A DNA stretch of 64,000 bases from Oryzias latipes (GCF_002234675.1 NC_019875.2:22004299-22068298); one strand, 5' to 3'; counted from the stretch's first letter, positions 1 through 12,210 are shown. A program made the numbers and translations. The notes: generated by a model from the letters alone, not told the origin.

Positions 1-701
1 AGATACTGAACATGCTGGATAAACTCATCCGCAATCCTGGGACCCTGCGTCGCACAGGAGGGGACAGGTAAGTCGGATGCATTTGTGAAAAAAAACCCTA
101 ATTTAGATTTATATGCAAAGTTCTTCATCAAAATGATGACTGCATGCTAACATTTCCGTCGGCTTTCACAGATCTCCGGGCACACTAATAGAGTCTGGAG
201 TGGGCTCAGAAGTTTGCGTGTCTGTCATTCCTGAGCTGTGTTTGCCACAGTGGACTTTGTGTGAGTGGCTGCAGTCCATTGGGTTGGAGCGGTACAGAGA
301 CACCCTCGCAGCAGCAGGTTACACCAGCCTGGACAGTCTCCTGGCTCTCACACACCAGTAAGAGCATTATCCCTTTCAGTGAAGACTAAAGCTTAACAGA
401 CACTTTTGTTCTGGCTAACATTACAATTCAAGCAGATACCGAACCCCAAAGCAGGTCTAAGTCACCATTATTAAGCGTGCGCAAGTTTTCTCAAAACCAG
501 AGATTACTGCTAGAACATAACAACTGACCTCATCCTTTAAATATTGTGTCTGACCACATGTGTGTCTGCCTGTGCATCTGCAGGGAAATGGACAGACTTG
601 GAATAATCACACCGTCACATCAGGACATGCTTATTGCCAGCGTGCAGCAAGAACTGTTGTCTCGAATGCAGCACATGCAACACTCCATGGTCCCGGTCTG
701 A
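1..701 (+). CDS. Eph receptor tyrosine kinase, C-terminal exons (partial gene)
   Basis: Three coding exons at 1-67, 172-357 and 584-701 join in phase over GT-AG introns (gtaagt donor at 68, gtaaga donor at 358). Exon 1 encodes the end of the kinase domain (ILNMLDKLIRNPGTLR, the conserved Eph stretch just before the linker). Exons 2 and 3 encode a SAM domain: LCEWLQSIGLERYRDTLAAA and GYTSLDSLLALT, then the final helix EMDRLGIITPSHQ. The stop TGA is 699-701 and the protein ends MVPV, where Eph receptors often carry a short hydrophobic PDZ-type ligand. Eph receptors are membrane kinases that bind ephrins and act in contact-dependent repulsion. The final SAM helix (PSHQDMLIAS in place of the usual AGHQKKIL) is divergent, so I do not assign a subtype. 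The rest of the gene lies left of the window. It is tail-to-tail with pip5k1c. Confidence 0.9.
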
Positions 702-1520
702 GCTGATGGACGGACTCAGACCTGCTCTGACAAAAATTTCATTTACCTCATCTGTGCACTTTAGAGGGATTTCTCACTGGTGGAAAAAGACAAGGAAAGA
801 AGCAAAATAAAAGAGAGAAAAACAAGATGCGCAGACAAAAACAAAGCAGCACTTTTCTGAACTTCCATCGTGTGGAGTTTGCTATGGACCAGGATCTGGA
901 CATGGCTGCAGAAGGCAATGATCTGCTGGACACATAGACTGATGGTTCTGTCTTGATCTGTTTTTTTCCTGTTTTCTTTTTTTAATTATTTTTGGCACAA
1001 TCTGACATGTGCATGAGTAGAAAGGCTTCTGTGATTCTCTTTTGCTGCTTTGTACTTGACTTGAACAAAATGTGTTTTTAGTTTGCTCATAAGTCTGTGT
1101 CTGTGGGAGAGCATTGTGTAGCGGGAATGCATTCAACATGGACTCTCCCTGTTAAGATGTCAGCATAATCTAAAGTAATCCTATTATGCAAAGTCAACGA
1201 GAAAGTGGGAGTATGGGAATGTATCATTACAAGGTCTTTCTAGTTTCATCCTGACTGATTGTGCTAACAAACTGATTTGATTGTTTGTTTTTTGTTGTTC
1301 ATTTTTTTGTTTGAACTCATTAAGAAATTGTTTTAGATTTAAATTAGAATGTCATTCCTACGTGTCTGTACATATACGTCTCTGACAATTAGCTAAATGA
1401 AGCCTTTTGTTTATTTATGGTCCTTTTTTTATCTAGTTTGTACATTGTAAAATAGTAAACGATGAGGAAACGTTGTAATGAGTGCCATATTGCATTGCAA
1501 TAAATGCCAAACCCATCCAT
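702..1520 (+). other. 3'UTR and poly(A) signal of the Eph receptor gene
   Basis: Non-coding sequence follows the TGA stop, is AT-rich and has no introns evident. An AATAAA signal is at 1499-1504, placing cleavage at about 1515-1525. Short reading frames here are chance frames. Confidence 0.65.
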
Positions 1521-1958
1521 GCATGTTGCCTCAATTTAAACAAAGGATGATATTTGCTGGATGTTCTGTAATTAGTGTATCAAATGACATTTGAAGTGCT
1601 CTCTGTTTATGATTCCGGCAGAAGACATCACCCTCTGCGAAAGTGAGGACTTAGTCAGAGGTTCCCTTTAACAAGCCAAACAAGTCCAGAATGCCCTGCT
1701 GAAATTCTGCTGGTGTTAATCACACTCAGTGCTGGTTTGAAAGTAAGAAATAAAAGAGAGCAAATAAGGTGGGAAAGAGCTGAGGATAAAAAAGAAAAAA
1801 AACGGTTGGATTTAAATTCAATGAGGCAAAAATGAAGGGCGCCACTATGGCTGTCTGTCTGGTATCACATTTCTATCGGTTAAATTGGGCTGAGTTTGCA
1901 TAGCAAACTTGTCGAATCAGCAAACATCTGTCTCCCACTCTCAGCTGCATGTGTGTGC

Positions 1959-1964
<6 letters not shown>

Positions 1965-2010
<46 letters not shown>

Positions 2011-2019
2011 ACACACACA
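1965..2019. repeat. (AT)n/(AC)n compound microsatellite
   Basis: About 21 consecutive AT units at 1965-2007 followed by about five AC units to 2019. A separate AC run is at 2150-2167. Confidence 0.97.
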
Positions 2020-2149
2020 TATTCACTCCAGGGATTTGATTGGAGGAAGCCTTTGATATATAAAGCAAGAGAGGATATGATCTGTTTTCTGGCAACAATG
2101 TCAATGTTTTCCAGCCTAATGAGGAGCTGCAAGCACACATGAGCAAATG

Positions 2150-2167
2150 CACACACACACACACACA
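2150..2167. repeat. (CA)n microsatellite
   Basis: Uninterrupted CA dinucleotides, followed by cytosine-rich sequence. Confidence 0.9.
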
Positions 2168-2696
2168 TCCTTACACACATCCTCCCGGCCCCCTGCCTCC
2201 CTCTCAGTATTTCCGAATAACACACAGCAAATAAAATGCTGATGGTGGTTAATGAGGCAGATGCCTTTGAGTAAGAGACACACAGAGAAGGAAAGATGGA
2301 TGGACAGAGTGGTCTTGCCTGGAGGCAATGAAACAGTCAGCTTCTGTCACATAATGAGACGCTGACCTCACCTTTTGTAGGTAGCCGTTCATGGCAATGC
2401 ATCAGTGCACGGAATCCTTTTTTTTCTTTTTCTTTAATGGCAGCTCTTCTGGTAGAAAAGGATTTTATGCATTCAGCAGACAAACCCTGATAACTATTTT
2501 TGACTTGGAAATAATTACTCGTGGTTTTGGAGGGCAACTGTAGGGAAATACTCTTTCAGAGCAGTGTTTGGGTGGGTGGGGCTTATACTCAACTGGAAAT
2601 GTTTCAACTTTTAAGTGGACACCGAACATATATTAAAAAATTGAAAAGAAGAATCTTAGGGAAAATGAATTGCAGGCACATTAATCTGCTCTTCCA

Positions 2697-3140
2697 TGAC
2701 CCTATTAAGTCCCACTCTAATCATCTATTGATCTATTTTAAAAGCATTCCCAGTCCAGTGCTATTTTACTATAATTATGTCTTTTAAGCCAAATTTTAAA
2801 AAAACTGCTGTTTCAGGGACATAGTTTCTGCAGAGCGGCAGTAGTTTGTTAGAGTCTTGCCTCTAAGTCGTGGGCAGGAATGTTGGCACAAGTAAGCCTG
2901 CCGACACTTCCCATCATCCCTTTGTTTACATGCTCTCCAGCTAGCCTACAGCCCATCACACTCACACCCTCAACTTAATTACCTGTGCGACAAAAATGGC
3001 AAGCAATATCAGAGCTATCCAGCCGTACAGTTTTGAGCCACTTCGAATGAGAAAAACGAAGACGTATTTGTCTGCAAGTGGATGCATCAGAATGGAGCAG
3101 AGCAGCAATTTTCCTTGCAGAAGGACTTTAAAAAGAAGGC
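2697..3140 (+). mobile_element. MITE-like repeat, family PYSFEP, copy a
   Basis: One of at least five related copies in the window (others at 4565-4988, 17818-17911, 22393-22994 and 61295-61745). Shared landmarks are the left end (AAGTCCCACTCTAATCA here), a GGGACATAGTTTCTGC block, a TTGTTTACAT block, a CCCxTCACACxC block, and a short reading frame starting MASNIRAIQPYSFEP at about 2996. The right end is lost. It contains no intact gene. Confidence 0.6.
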
Positions 3141-4560
3141 AGAATGGAGTCATTGCACTGCCCAATCTGCTTTGCATCCTAAAAAGACCTCGTCTGGGTG
3201 GTGTCAGAACAATTTTCAGGGCTTCGGCGTTGGTGTGAAAAAGGCTTATGAGTGGAATGTGATAACTTTATTCCCAGCATTGTTTCACATTCAACAATCT
3301 GTGATCAAATCCTCGGATTGTAGTAACAAACAGCCTTCAAAAGGACCCAGTTGGAAACTGAAGCCACACTGCCTGACTGAAGGTGGTGTGGCGTAATCAT
3401 TTTAACCCTAAAAGACACTCTCCTTACATTCAGAAGGGCAGATCAAATTGAATTTTTCTGTCTTCGTGTCACAGTGGGAGGTGATTGTGGGTTTTTGTCC
3501 TCAGATTAGGGCGGGTATAGAATTGGCTAATCCTGCTCGCGCTTCCATGTGGGAGTGGCAGTGGGGTGTCTTTGCTGTGCGACCAGCTGTAAACTAATGG
3601 GTGCGAGATTGGGCTTCGTACGGGGGCACGCTCACTCACACATAGATGGAGGCACCCTGCTCACAGTCTAGGTTTGTTTCAGGATTAAAAGCATCACCTC
3701 AATAACTGACATAATGCCAGAGGCATTCCCACGGTAAGCCCGAGGAGGGTGACTGTCTGTCTGTATGCTGTGGGTGAGGGTTCAGTGATCAGCATGTGTG
3801 TGTGTGGGGTTTTATTTCAACAGAAACAGCAGATAAGAGTTTAAAAAAAGGTTTAAAGCAGAATAATCCACAAACACCTTAACACACTTTTTTAGATGAT
3901 GGCGCTTTGAGTCTGTTCTCAAAATCTTGCATCCTGCTTTGTTTTTGTCCATATTTTAATAACTCGATTGGCTTAGCAGATTCAGGTGACTAAATACCCA
4001 CATCACACACTGAGAGACACACAAGCAGCTGTCCAAGTTGGCAGGCCATGCACCTCTCATTATGCTGGTCAGTCACTCGTATCCTGGTTTCCTTTCCTCT
4101 GCTTCTGCTGCTGCTGCTGCTACTGGACAGGTAGCATCTGACACACATTAGCCTGCTATTAATGACTTCTGCTGCAGCCATTATCAAATACTTAGGTGGA
4201 AGCATGTCCCGTGATGGCATTTCTCCAGTGACACACATCCAAAGCTCTTTTTTAATCTAAATTTCTGCAAGCAACGCATGTTTTTGCAGGGCAAGGGTGG
4301 GTTTTTCGCTGGTGTGAAAGCTGTGTCAGCTACTGCCATTTACTTAGTTGTGTAAGAGAGGGACCCATAGAAGGAGAACTCGGTTGGTAATTTTTTTCTT
4401 GTTGTGGACTTAAAGATAGCTAAACTGCGAAAGGTGTCGCTAATTTTCAGTCTGATAATTTATACATTTTTAATAAAAAGGAAAACTTTGCTGTGCTCTT
4501 GACTAACAGTTACAATGTTTGCCAAGAAAAAGGCAAATTCAAGAGACACCAAGCTGTTCA
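3141..4560. other. Intergenic, nothing recognised
   Basis: No gene family, RNA gene or clear mobile element seen. A short CTG triplet run occurs at about 4105-4120. ORFs of 80-100 codons here match nothing I recognise. Confidence 0.5.
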
Positions 4561-4564
4561 CCTT

Positions 4565-4988
4565 TGAAGTCCCCAATCATCTTTTGATGTATTTTAAATT
4601 ATGATATGCCATTTTTAGGCTAGATCAAAAAAGCTGTGTCGTTTTCAAGGACATAGTTTATGCAGAGTGGAAGTGGTTCAAATTGGCCTCTGAGATGTTG
4701 GCGGGAACGTTGGCATGGAGTAAGCCTGCCTCCACTTCCATCATCTATTTTTTTTTCACAGAGGGGAGCAGGAAGCTTGTGACTTGCCATTGTAGGTTCA
4801 ATGTCACACCTACAGGCTTTTTCCAACTCTGCTTTTTTGTCTGCTCCTGATTCACAGTGATTTGATCAAAGAAATGCTTAGATATGTAATTTTAAGCTAC
4901 ATTTACTTTTTTAAATGTCCTCCACAATCAGAAAAATGCCAAAGTAACCTGTTAAAAACACAATTTTTATCTGACTGGGTCTTTAAAG
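4565..4988 (+). mobile_element. MITE-like repeat, family PYSFEP, copy b
   Basis: Keeps the left landmark (CATCTTTTGATGTATTTTAA), the GGACATAGTTTATGC block and the right terminal sequence TGACTGGGTCTTTAAAGC, which is the inverse of the AAAGACCCACTCCAAT end of copy d. The central short frame is lost. Confidence 0.6.
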
Positions 4989-6694
4989 CTGAAAACCAGA
5001 AAGCACACTGTGTTTGTATTTCCGATCTCCGATCACAGACCTATTCTATTTTTCTTCAATTTTGCTTTTACCAAGATCCGAGATGAAAATTCTTCCATTT
5101 ACAATTCCCAATCAAAGCCACTTCAACAAATTAAATAGGAGAGCAGACCTCATTCCAATATCAGCATGAGAGACATGAGGACTCCATCGCCTTCGATTTA
5201 AAGTCATGTGATGAGGGAATGATTGCTAAACTCTACAAGAGCACAACAGGATGAGAATGAGCTGGAGGAAATAAGAAGGTATGCAATTTTTTTAGTGTGT
5301 TTTTACTGAAGCTGGGCTGTTTTCTGTAGATCTAAAAGCCTCTCCACCATGTGGCAGTGACATTTTCGCAGAGCTCCTGGTTTAAACGCCCTCTGCAGAA
5401 ACACCAGGCTTCATTTGTTTTCCGCACCATCAACCTGACTAAAGCCCACAAGTGACTGAACAGAGATGTATAGATGCATAAGACAGAACCACACTGTCAG
5501 ACACAGTTTTGTCCTTCATCAACCCACCATTCCTCTATTTCCCCTTCATCTCATTAAGGAAGGATAGATGATCAATAAAGGAGAAGCAGTAGGAGGGGAT
5601 TAGGATTAGAAATCGATGGCTTTGTTTTCTTGAGTCTGCCAAAGATAAACACTGCCTTAAGACACCGACGGTCTTTCACGTCTATTCACATACATGTGAG
5701 AGGGCATGCATTCTCCCTGCGTGGACAGACAGACATCTGGTAGCAGCTTCTCACACTGAGTTAAAAAGAGATGCTTCGATTCTTTCATAGCGCTTTGAAA
5801 CAAAGGGGGGATGGGCTCTGATCCAACTTCAGGAATTTTCTGCAGCAACATTCAGCCAAGACTTCATCCAAGATCCCAGGTGATGACATTCTGCACTCAA
5901 ACTGTTCGATATCCTGCACAGATGTATCCTAGGAACTGTTGAAGCACACACACGGAGCAGTGTGTGGGAGAGTTTGTACAGCAGCGATCAGAGACCGACT
6001 GCTGCTTCACATCAAGTCCCCTTTTCAGGACTCTGAGAATAGCTGCAGATGACTGATGGAGAGACAGTATAACAAGCTGGCTAAAAGAAGTGATGCTCCT
6101 AAAACCCTGAGTGGGCTGCAAGGAGTGAGGCAAGGCATTCTGGGAAGGTGAGGCTTCACCTCCCACACAGGGTTTCTGAAGCATAACCCCCCTTCCGCTT
6201 TGATGTGTCTCTGCGTCCTCTTCCCTTTCTTTTCACGTGCAGACACACAAACCGAACACTCACCCTGTTTGTTGTGGCTTTCGCCCCTCTCTCCTTTGAA
6301 AAGAACAAAGGCATCTGTCTGTGTTCCCTGCAGATGAAAGCTCGGCTTTGAGATGACCCATTCACCCCCGCTGCAGGTGCCGCCACTCCACAATTTTTCT
6401 TTAAATTCCATTTCATTTTGCAAAGGTTATTATCACTTGCCGATGCTAATGCGTACCCTTTTTGTCCCACAATTGTTTCTCTATATTTTTTTTAATAATA
6501 ATGATGGCGTTCACAGTCACAGGTGCTGCAAGCAGGCTGTGTGGGGTAGGGGGCAGTGGGGTACTAACAAAGACATTCATTTCTTTTCAATAGATCTGAT
6601 GTCTGTGAAAGTGTGCTGTGCCAAACCCCTCACAAGGTACCATGGGGGCCAGATGCCACTGTTCCACCTTTGCTTTCTAGTGCTGTGCCCTGTA
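4989..6694. other. Intergenic, nothing recognised
   Basis: No conserved protein, RNA gene or transposon recognised on either strand. Several overlapping open frames at 5.9-6.9 kb have no recognisable domain and no splice or codon logic. Confidence 0.5.
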
Positions 6695-6960
6695 AACCAG
6701 GCATGTCCAAAGTCTGGCACGCGGGCAAAATCCAGCTCACTTTCAAATTTCTACTGGCCGCAGGCTCCTGTCTTAAAATCAACAATATGTGGCCTCCAGC
6801 ACTTTCTAAGAACTACAGTATTCTTTATTGTGATTGGCGGATTTTCGTTAAAAGCTGTTGTAAACATGTGGCTGTCTTTTGGTATAGTAGGTGTAAAGTT
6901 ACACTTGTTTGACTTATAACGTTGAAATTGTTATTCTGCTGTTAAAACATCAGGGGCCGG
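6695..6960 (+). repeat. Dispersed repeat of the 'GTCCAAAGTCTGGC' type
   Basis: The stretch AGGCATGTCCAAAGTCTGGC followed by GCGGGCAAAATCC resembles a decayed dispersed repeat widespread in vertebrates (from memory: GTCCAAA..CGGCCCGxGGGCCAAAT). Its superfamily cannot be determined here. Confidence 0.35.
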
Positions 6961-7803
6961 TGTGTAGCAGCCAAACTGTGCAAATATTGCTTGTCCTGTT
7001 GGTGTCACCTTGATGGGAACCGACGTGTTAACTACAGGTGCAATCTGTCATTGGAGGTGATTTGATCCGAAGGAGCAAATGGTTTACGGCCATTTCAACA
7101 GAGTACCGTAAAAGAAATGTATTTGTAAGATATGGCTCTTTTTTCTTACTTGCAACAGTTGTCAGAGCCGTGAATCTTTTGTTATGAAGTTTTCTGAATG
7201 CACCAACCATTTCAGGACATGAGGCCAACACCACCACTACAGCTCAAACATTGGACTGAGCTACTACAATGACGTTCTTCTAAAATCAGACTTCTGAAAA
7301 AGTGCACTCATGCACAGCAGCTCGAAAAACATCTGCTTATTTCCTTTACACATGTAAATAGTCATCCTGACTTTGCACAATGCACAATGCAATGCATTAC
7401 AAGTATTAATAGTCCAAATGCAAAAATGCAATTGTATTGTTACATACTGAACCATTTTGCAGCAGTCTGTCAAAAGGTAGAAGTTTTTATTAGGATTTTT
7501 AATATGGAATTTTCCTTTATCCTCTCATTTGTGCGCTAACTCTGGCACTGCAAAATTGCCTGGATACAAAATCGTTCTCACCCTGTGTGTGCTGTTATTG
7601 TGCATTCAACAATGAAGAAATAGCAAAACCTTTTTAAAATTCCAACAAATGTTTGAAAGGGAAAATATTCTGGACACACATGAATAGATAAACAGTGTTT
7701 TAGCTGCATTTTTAGCAATGGATAACAGCACATTTCAGGAATTATGACAAAGAAAAGGAAGAAAATATTATTTTAAAAATTAATCTATGCATTACGGGAT
7801 GGT
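6961..7803. other. Intergenic, nothing recognised
   Basis: AT-rich sequence with no recognisable gene or element. Confidence 0.5.
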
Positions 7804-7811
7804 ATCTTCGT

Positions 7812-9296
7812 ACGGAGCCCGTGTCCTGACATTAAGATATAAAAATATATCTTGTTCCCACAGATTAATATCTTGTTCCCACAGGTTATTATGTCGTTCG
7901 CACGAAATACTATTCCGTTCCCACAAGATACTATTCCGTTCCCACAAGATACTATTGCGTTCCCTCAAAATACTATTCCGTTCCCTCGAAATGATTAACT
8001 CGTTCGAATGCAATAATTATGTCGTTCGAACGCAATAATTAATCCGTTCGAACGCAATAATTATTCATGTCATAAGTCATTCAGGCAGATATGCTCTCTG
8101 TACGCCGGCAAAACTAAGCCGCTTTCAGCGGTAACTTCCGTGTCTCTGTGACCCATATTCGTCACTGGCCAATCATTGGTCTTGTTGTTAGACCTTGGTC
8201 ACAGGGACACGGTGATTGGCCAGTGATTGGCAGCAAAGCACGCTGGGAAACATGACGTACTGCTATTGTTGTTATGCTACGAGCTAAAGGTAAGTGCTTT
8301 TGGCGAAGCAGCCAGCTTAATATGATATTTTTCAGATTTTCATCGAGAAAATAACAGATCGACCATTCTTGCTTTTATTTTTACCCCTATTGAATGCTCA
8401 CAGAGACACGGAAGTAGCGGCAGGAAGCGGCTTTTGCAGCAAGATGACTGAGAGCGTACATCACCATGTGAATAAACGTGAATACGATGGATGCTTTTGT
8501 GCTTTTTGAAATAAATAAATCTGTTCTCTAAACATCCTGCGTGTCTTCAATGCAATGTAATGAGACACACACAGACAGAAATGTGAAGGTATCTGCTGTA
8601 AATCTATGACGTAAATTAATAACAGGAAATGATCGGCTAGTCAGTTAGCATGTAGCCTAATAGCCTTCGAATGTAAAGATACTGACTGCTAAAGTTAATA
8701 AAAGACAAGTCCTGAATATTATTATTCCTATTCGACCCTAAACTACAATATCAGCTGTCTGACAACAGACCAGCCAGTTGCCCAAATGCCGGCATACATC
8801 AAAGAGCTCTGCGGCGGAGCTAGTAGTAGCCTAGCAGGAGCTATCGTTTGACAAAGCAGCCTAGTTATCATAAATCTTTTGATATTTTTCTTATATTCAT
8901 TGAGACGGTAATAAAGTGATCATTTTTGTTTTTCATGTTCCTTTTTTGAACGAATATGGGTCACAGAGACACGGAAGTTACCGCTGAAAGCGGCTTTTGC
9001 CGGCGTACAGAGAGCATATCCGCGTGAATGACTTATGACGTGAATAATTATTGCGTTCGAACGGATTAATTATTGCGTTCGAACGACATAATTATTGCGT
9101 TCGAACGAGTTAATCATTTCGAGGGAACGGAATAGTATTTTGAGGGAACGCAATAGTATCTTGTGGGAACGGAATAGTATCTTGTGGGAACGGAATAGTA
9201 TTTCGTGCGAACGACATAATAACCTGTGGGAACAAGATATTAATCTGTGGGAACAAGATATATTTTTATATCTTAATGTCAGGACACGGGTTCCGT
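7812..9296. mobile_element. Non-autonomous DNA transposon with ~350 bp TIRs (copy 1)
   Basis: The ends ACGGAGCCCGTGTCCTGAC (7812) and the complementary GTCAGGACACGGGTTCCGT (to 9296) start inverted repeats covering 7812-8162 and 8948-9296. The direct repeat ATCTTCGT flanks both sides (7804-7811 and 9297-9304), an 8 bp target-site duplication. The outer ~240 bp of each TIR is an array of about ten 21-22 bp units, each starting GTTC. The ~785 bp core contains no transposase and holds degenerate copies of the inner TIR sequence (about 8400-8440). The 8 bp duplication is compatible with hAT- or P-type integration, but the family is unassigned. A second copy is at 36354-37369. Confidence 0.85.
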
Positions 9297-9683
9297 ATCT
9301 TCGTGTCTTAATACTTTAAAAAAAAGTTTCAAAAAGTGAAACTGTCAAGGGTACAGGTGATGAAGAAGGTCTTTTTAGTTTAAATTTAGGGAGAAGTCGT
9401 TTGGTGCAGGAAAGATACTGTGTGTCTGTGAGTGTATGTCTGTGTGTAAAAGGACAATTGCATTCTGGGTCAGCTGGGCAGGTGGCTGCTGATCCTTGTC
9501 CATCACACATTCCATCATGGTCTGTCATGGCTGACTCGTCTCCATCAGTGACATTTGCAACCATCTCTTGAAGCACACACATCTTTGCAGCGGCACGCAC
9601 AGAAAGCTTTACATTCACTCACAGCACGTTTACCATCATTTGATTGCATTAATGGCATGACTTTAAGTTCTGTATGAGATGTG

Positions 9684-10489
9684 TTAAAGGGCCTATACCA
9701 TGCAAAATCAATCTGTGGAGCTCTTAACCCTTGTGCTATTCTAGGCACTTTAACATTGGGAGTTGGGTCATCTAGACCCACTAGACAGTGCGCTGAACCT
9801 TTTTTCTTCAATGATTTGTGATCTTCACTGGTGTCCATGGATTACATGAAATCTTTCCACCTTTATCCACCTTTGTCATGGTAGGGAAAACACGTCAATG
9901 TAAGGGTGGGGTCATCTAAGATGGAACAAGGGTTAAGTGTGTTATAATATTCACTAAAAGAAACCCCAAAGCGGTATTTTGAACCCATCACGCATTTTCA
10001 TCCTCTAAAAACCTGCGCTCTGAGCACCAGCCCCTCCCAACCCACAAAAACTAGTAAGTTCTCCCATTGTGACGTAGACAGGTGAGGAACCGCCCCTTCC
10101 AGGAAGAGTCTGCCCTCCCAGCACTGCCCCCAGGTTAACACACACACCCACTTTCTCCACAGAGCTCGTGGTGATTGGCGTACATGCTCAATATGCAGAT
10201 CCATCTTTGCAAAAGTTTGGGTGCTGTTTGTTTTCATGTGGAAGACGCAGAGACGCTGCTGAGGCCGGCTCTAGGTTGACGTCATAAAATGGGCGGCACC
10301 CACATGGAGGGAAAGGCGAAGCCTCAGAGATAGAGTCTTCTTACTTCCTGGTTTGATATGAGCTCCGGAAAACAAATATTTAAATTTTAGAAATTCATTC
10401 TTTTGTTCGCCAAAGGTGATATATTATCATATACATGGATATTGTTTACCATAATAAGCTTAAGAATAGCATGGTATAAGCCCTTTAAA
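9684..10489. mobile_element. MITE with GGGCCTATACCATGC ends, interrupted
   Basis: The left end TTAAAGGGCCTATACCATGC and the right end GCATGGTATAAGCCCTTTAA are inverted repeats of each other. Between them lie non-coding GC-richer sequence and a second MITE (9724-9936) inserted close to the left end. The short ORFs inside are not genes. Confidence 0.7.
9724..9936. mobile_element. piggyBac-type MITE (TTAA-flanked), nested copy
   Basis: Bounded by TTAA on both sides (9724-9727 and 9933-9936). The terminal inverted repeat starts CCCTTGTGCTAT on the left and ends ACAAGGG on the right. Length is 213 bp with no coding capacity. TTAA target sites and ends starting CCC are typical of piggyBac-like elements; assignment rests on these alone. 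Near-identical internal sequence recurs at 56271-56481, and a truncated copy is at 55961-56012. Confidence 0.75.
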
Positions 10490-10879
10490 GAGGGGAAAGG
10501 CCATTTTTGCTGGGTTCAGTCCCTTTTCTGTGTGGACTATCAAATTGTTGAGATTCCAGGTGCTGTTGATTAGTTATTGCCAGCCTCAGTGAAGAAATAT
10601 AGTCAGCTGAATGTGTCAAAATGAAATATGAGGCTTTAAATATGAGCTTCACTTTTATGACCCATCAGGAACACAATACGTTGATTCACAACCTACAGGT
10701 GGCACCTTTTGTGGCAACCTGCCACTGTGCAATTTCATTTCAAAATGCAACAATAAATGTTCAAATAACCCAAAGGTGTAAATAGTCCTACAAAATAAAA
10801 TGCAAATGACCTTTTTAGATGCTGTGGTGCCATCTGCTGGACTGAACTTGCTTCACATCCACAAAAAGGAAGTGACTGA
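10490..10879. other. Intergenic spacer between convergent genes
   Basis: AT-rich sequence just beyond the predicted 3' end of pip5k1c; nothing recognised. Confidence 0.5.
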
Positions 10880-12210
10880 CATTTTACACAACATACTTTT
10901 TTATTGTATTTTTCACAGTGGTATGCTACACTTACAGTTGCCTACAGTTAGGCCGGTTAACATCAGCAGATTGAAATAATAAAGTACCTTGGTAAAGAAG
11001 TGATTGCAAACACATACAGCGACATTTACATTGAGTCATGTCTCAGCAGGAGTGTCCATGAGCATTTTCTGCAAAACCACTTACATAAACGGCCTTTTAC
11101 CGACAGACATGCTTCCAGCTGGTTTGAACTCTCACAGCCCAAAATCACAAAACCTTTTCACAAACTGACAAACAGAGAAGTCTGGATAGTTGCTGCCAGT
11201 CGTGTGCATGCAAGTACATGCACACACAGAAACTGAAGGGCAGTTCAGACTCCTAAGCAGGTGCTAAAGCACTTCCATATTAACAACACAAAACCAACAT
11301 TCCCTTGTTTTCTTCATTCCTGCATCGTGTTATTTTTGCTGCAAATATTTGCTGTTCACTCGTGAATTAAACCTTTTAATGTTTGAATTTGAAGGGTTGT
11401 CCGTTGCTTAGTTTTCCACTTTTTCTTTGACTGCACATGACAACGTAACAAATTGGCAAGAAAGGCAATTTCAACAAAACCGTTTTACTTTTACAGCAGA
11501 GGTTGCAAAGTGGACCGCTGGAAGAATAAGAAACACTGTACACACGGCACAGAAAACAATACCTGTGACAAAATACTTAAAACACGGACTTCAAAAAGTC
11601 GTTAGCCCACATGTACGAATATAAAGTGCTGTAATGGAAATTCACAGAGCTGGCATGCTCCTGGCAAAAAAAAAAAACACTTGGAAGAAATTTTGATTTA
11701 ACATCAGATTGAAGAGAAATTATTAACAGGTATTGCATAGGCAGAGCTGGAGAGAAATGTGTCTTTATATCCTTCAAATTCCACAATCCAAATTATAAAA
11801 ATAAAATAGGAATATATATAATTACATGATTTCAAATCTATTGAAAATTTCATTGTGTTGTGTAAGTTGAATCAGATGAAGTCTGTGGACTTGGGGTCCT
11901 GACAAAACTCCATGACAGCGCTTCTCATCTGATTGAACCATCCAATTAATGTTTCTGCGCTTCATGACAGTTTGAATTGTTCCAGAATCGGGGCGTTTGT
12001 ATTGCTTGTTGATATGTTGTGAATAACTCTGTCTGTACTTCCCCTACGATGTGTCAAAATTCATAATAGCACTCTTACAATTGAGAGCATCATCGTCGAG
12101 TTGACACCTTACGTCTTTGTTGCTGTTGTCAAAGCAGGCTCCCACATGTTGCTTTAGCAGCTCTTACTGTCCTTAAAGGCGTGCAGCATTTTGCATGTGG
12201 TGAAATATCA
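10880..12210 (-). other. pip5k1c: 3'UTR of pip5k1c with poly(A) signal
   Basis: Sequence downstream of the predicted last codon (stop 12213-12211). AATAAA on the minus strand (TTTATT at 10900-10905) gives a plausible end near 10880. No other gene is recognised in the interval. The extent is inferred, not proven. Confidence 0.45.

Larger units (their letters stand above)
1521..2690. other. Intergenic, microsatellites only
   Basis: No gene or known transposon recognised. The stretch holds the AT and CA microsatellites listed separately; the apparent small ORFs run through those repeats. Confidence 0.6.

Noticed and set aside
3082-3396. 104-codon frame
   Set aside because: Starts inside a MITE copy and runs into unrelated DNA.
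6353-6919. 188-codon plus-strand frame
   Set aside because: No recognisable domain, overlaps a dispersed repeat, and no splice or conservation signal supports it.
7787-8038. Repetitive 73-84 codon frames (RERNSILWERNSI type), also at 9095-9319 and 36328-36555
   Set aside because: They are translations of the 21 bp phased array in transposon TIRs, open because the period is a multiple of three.
7812-8060. CRISPR-like spaced repeat array
   Set aside because: Units are contiguous and degenerate without unique spacers, sit in transposon TIRs, and the genome is a vertebrate's.
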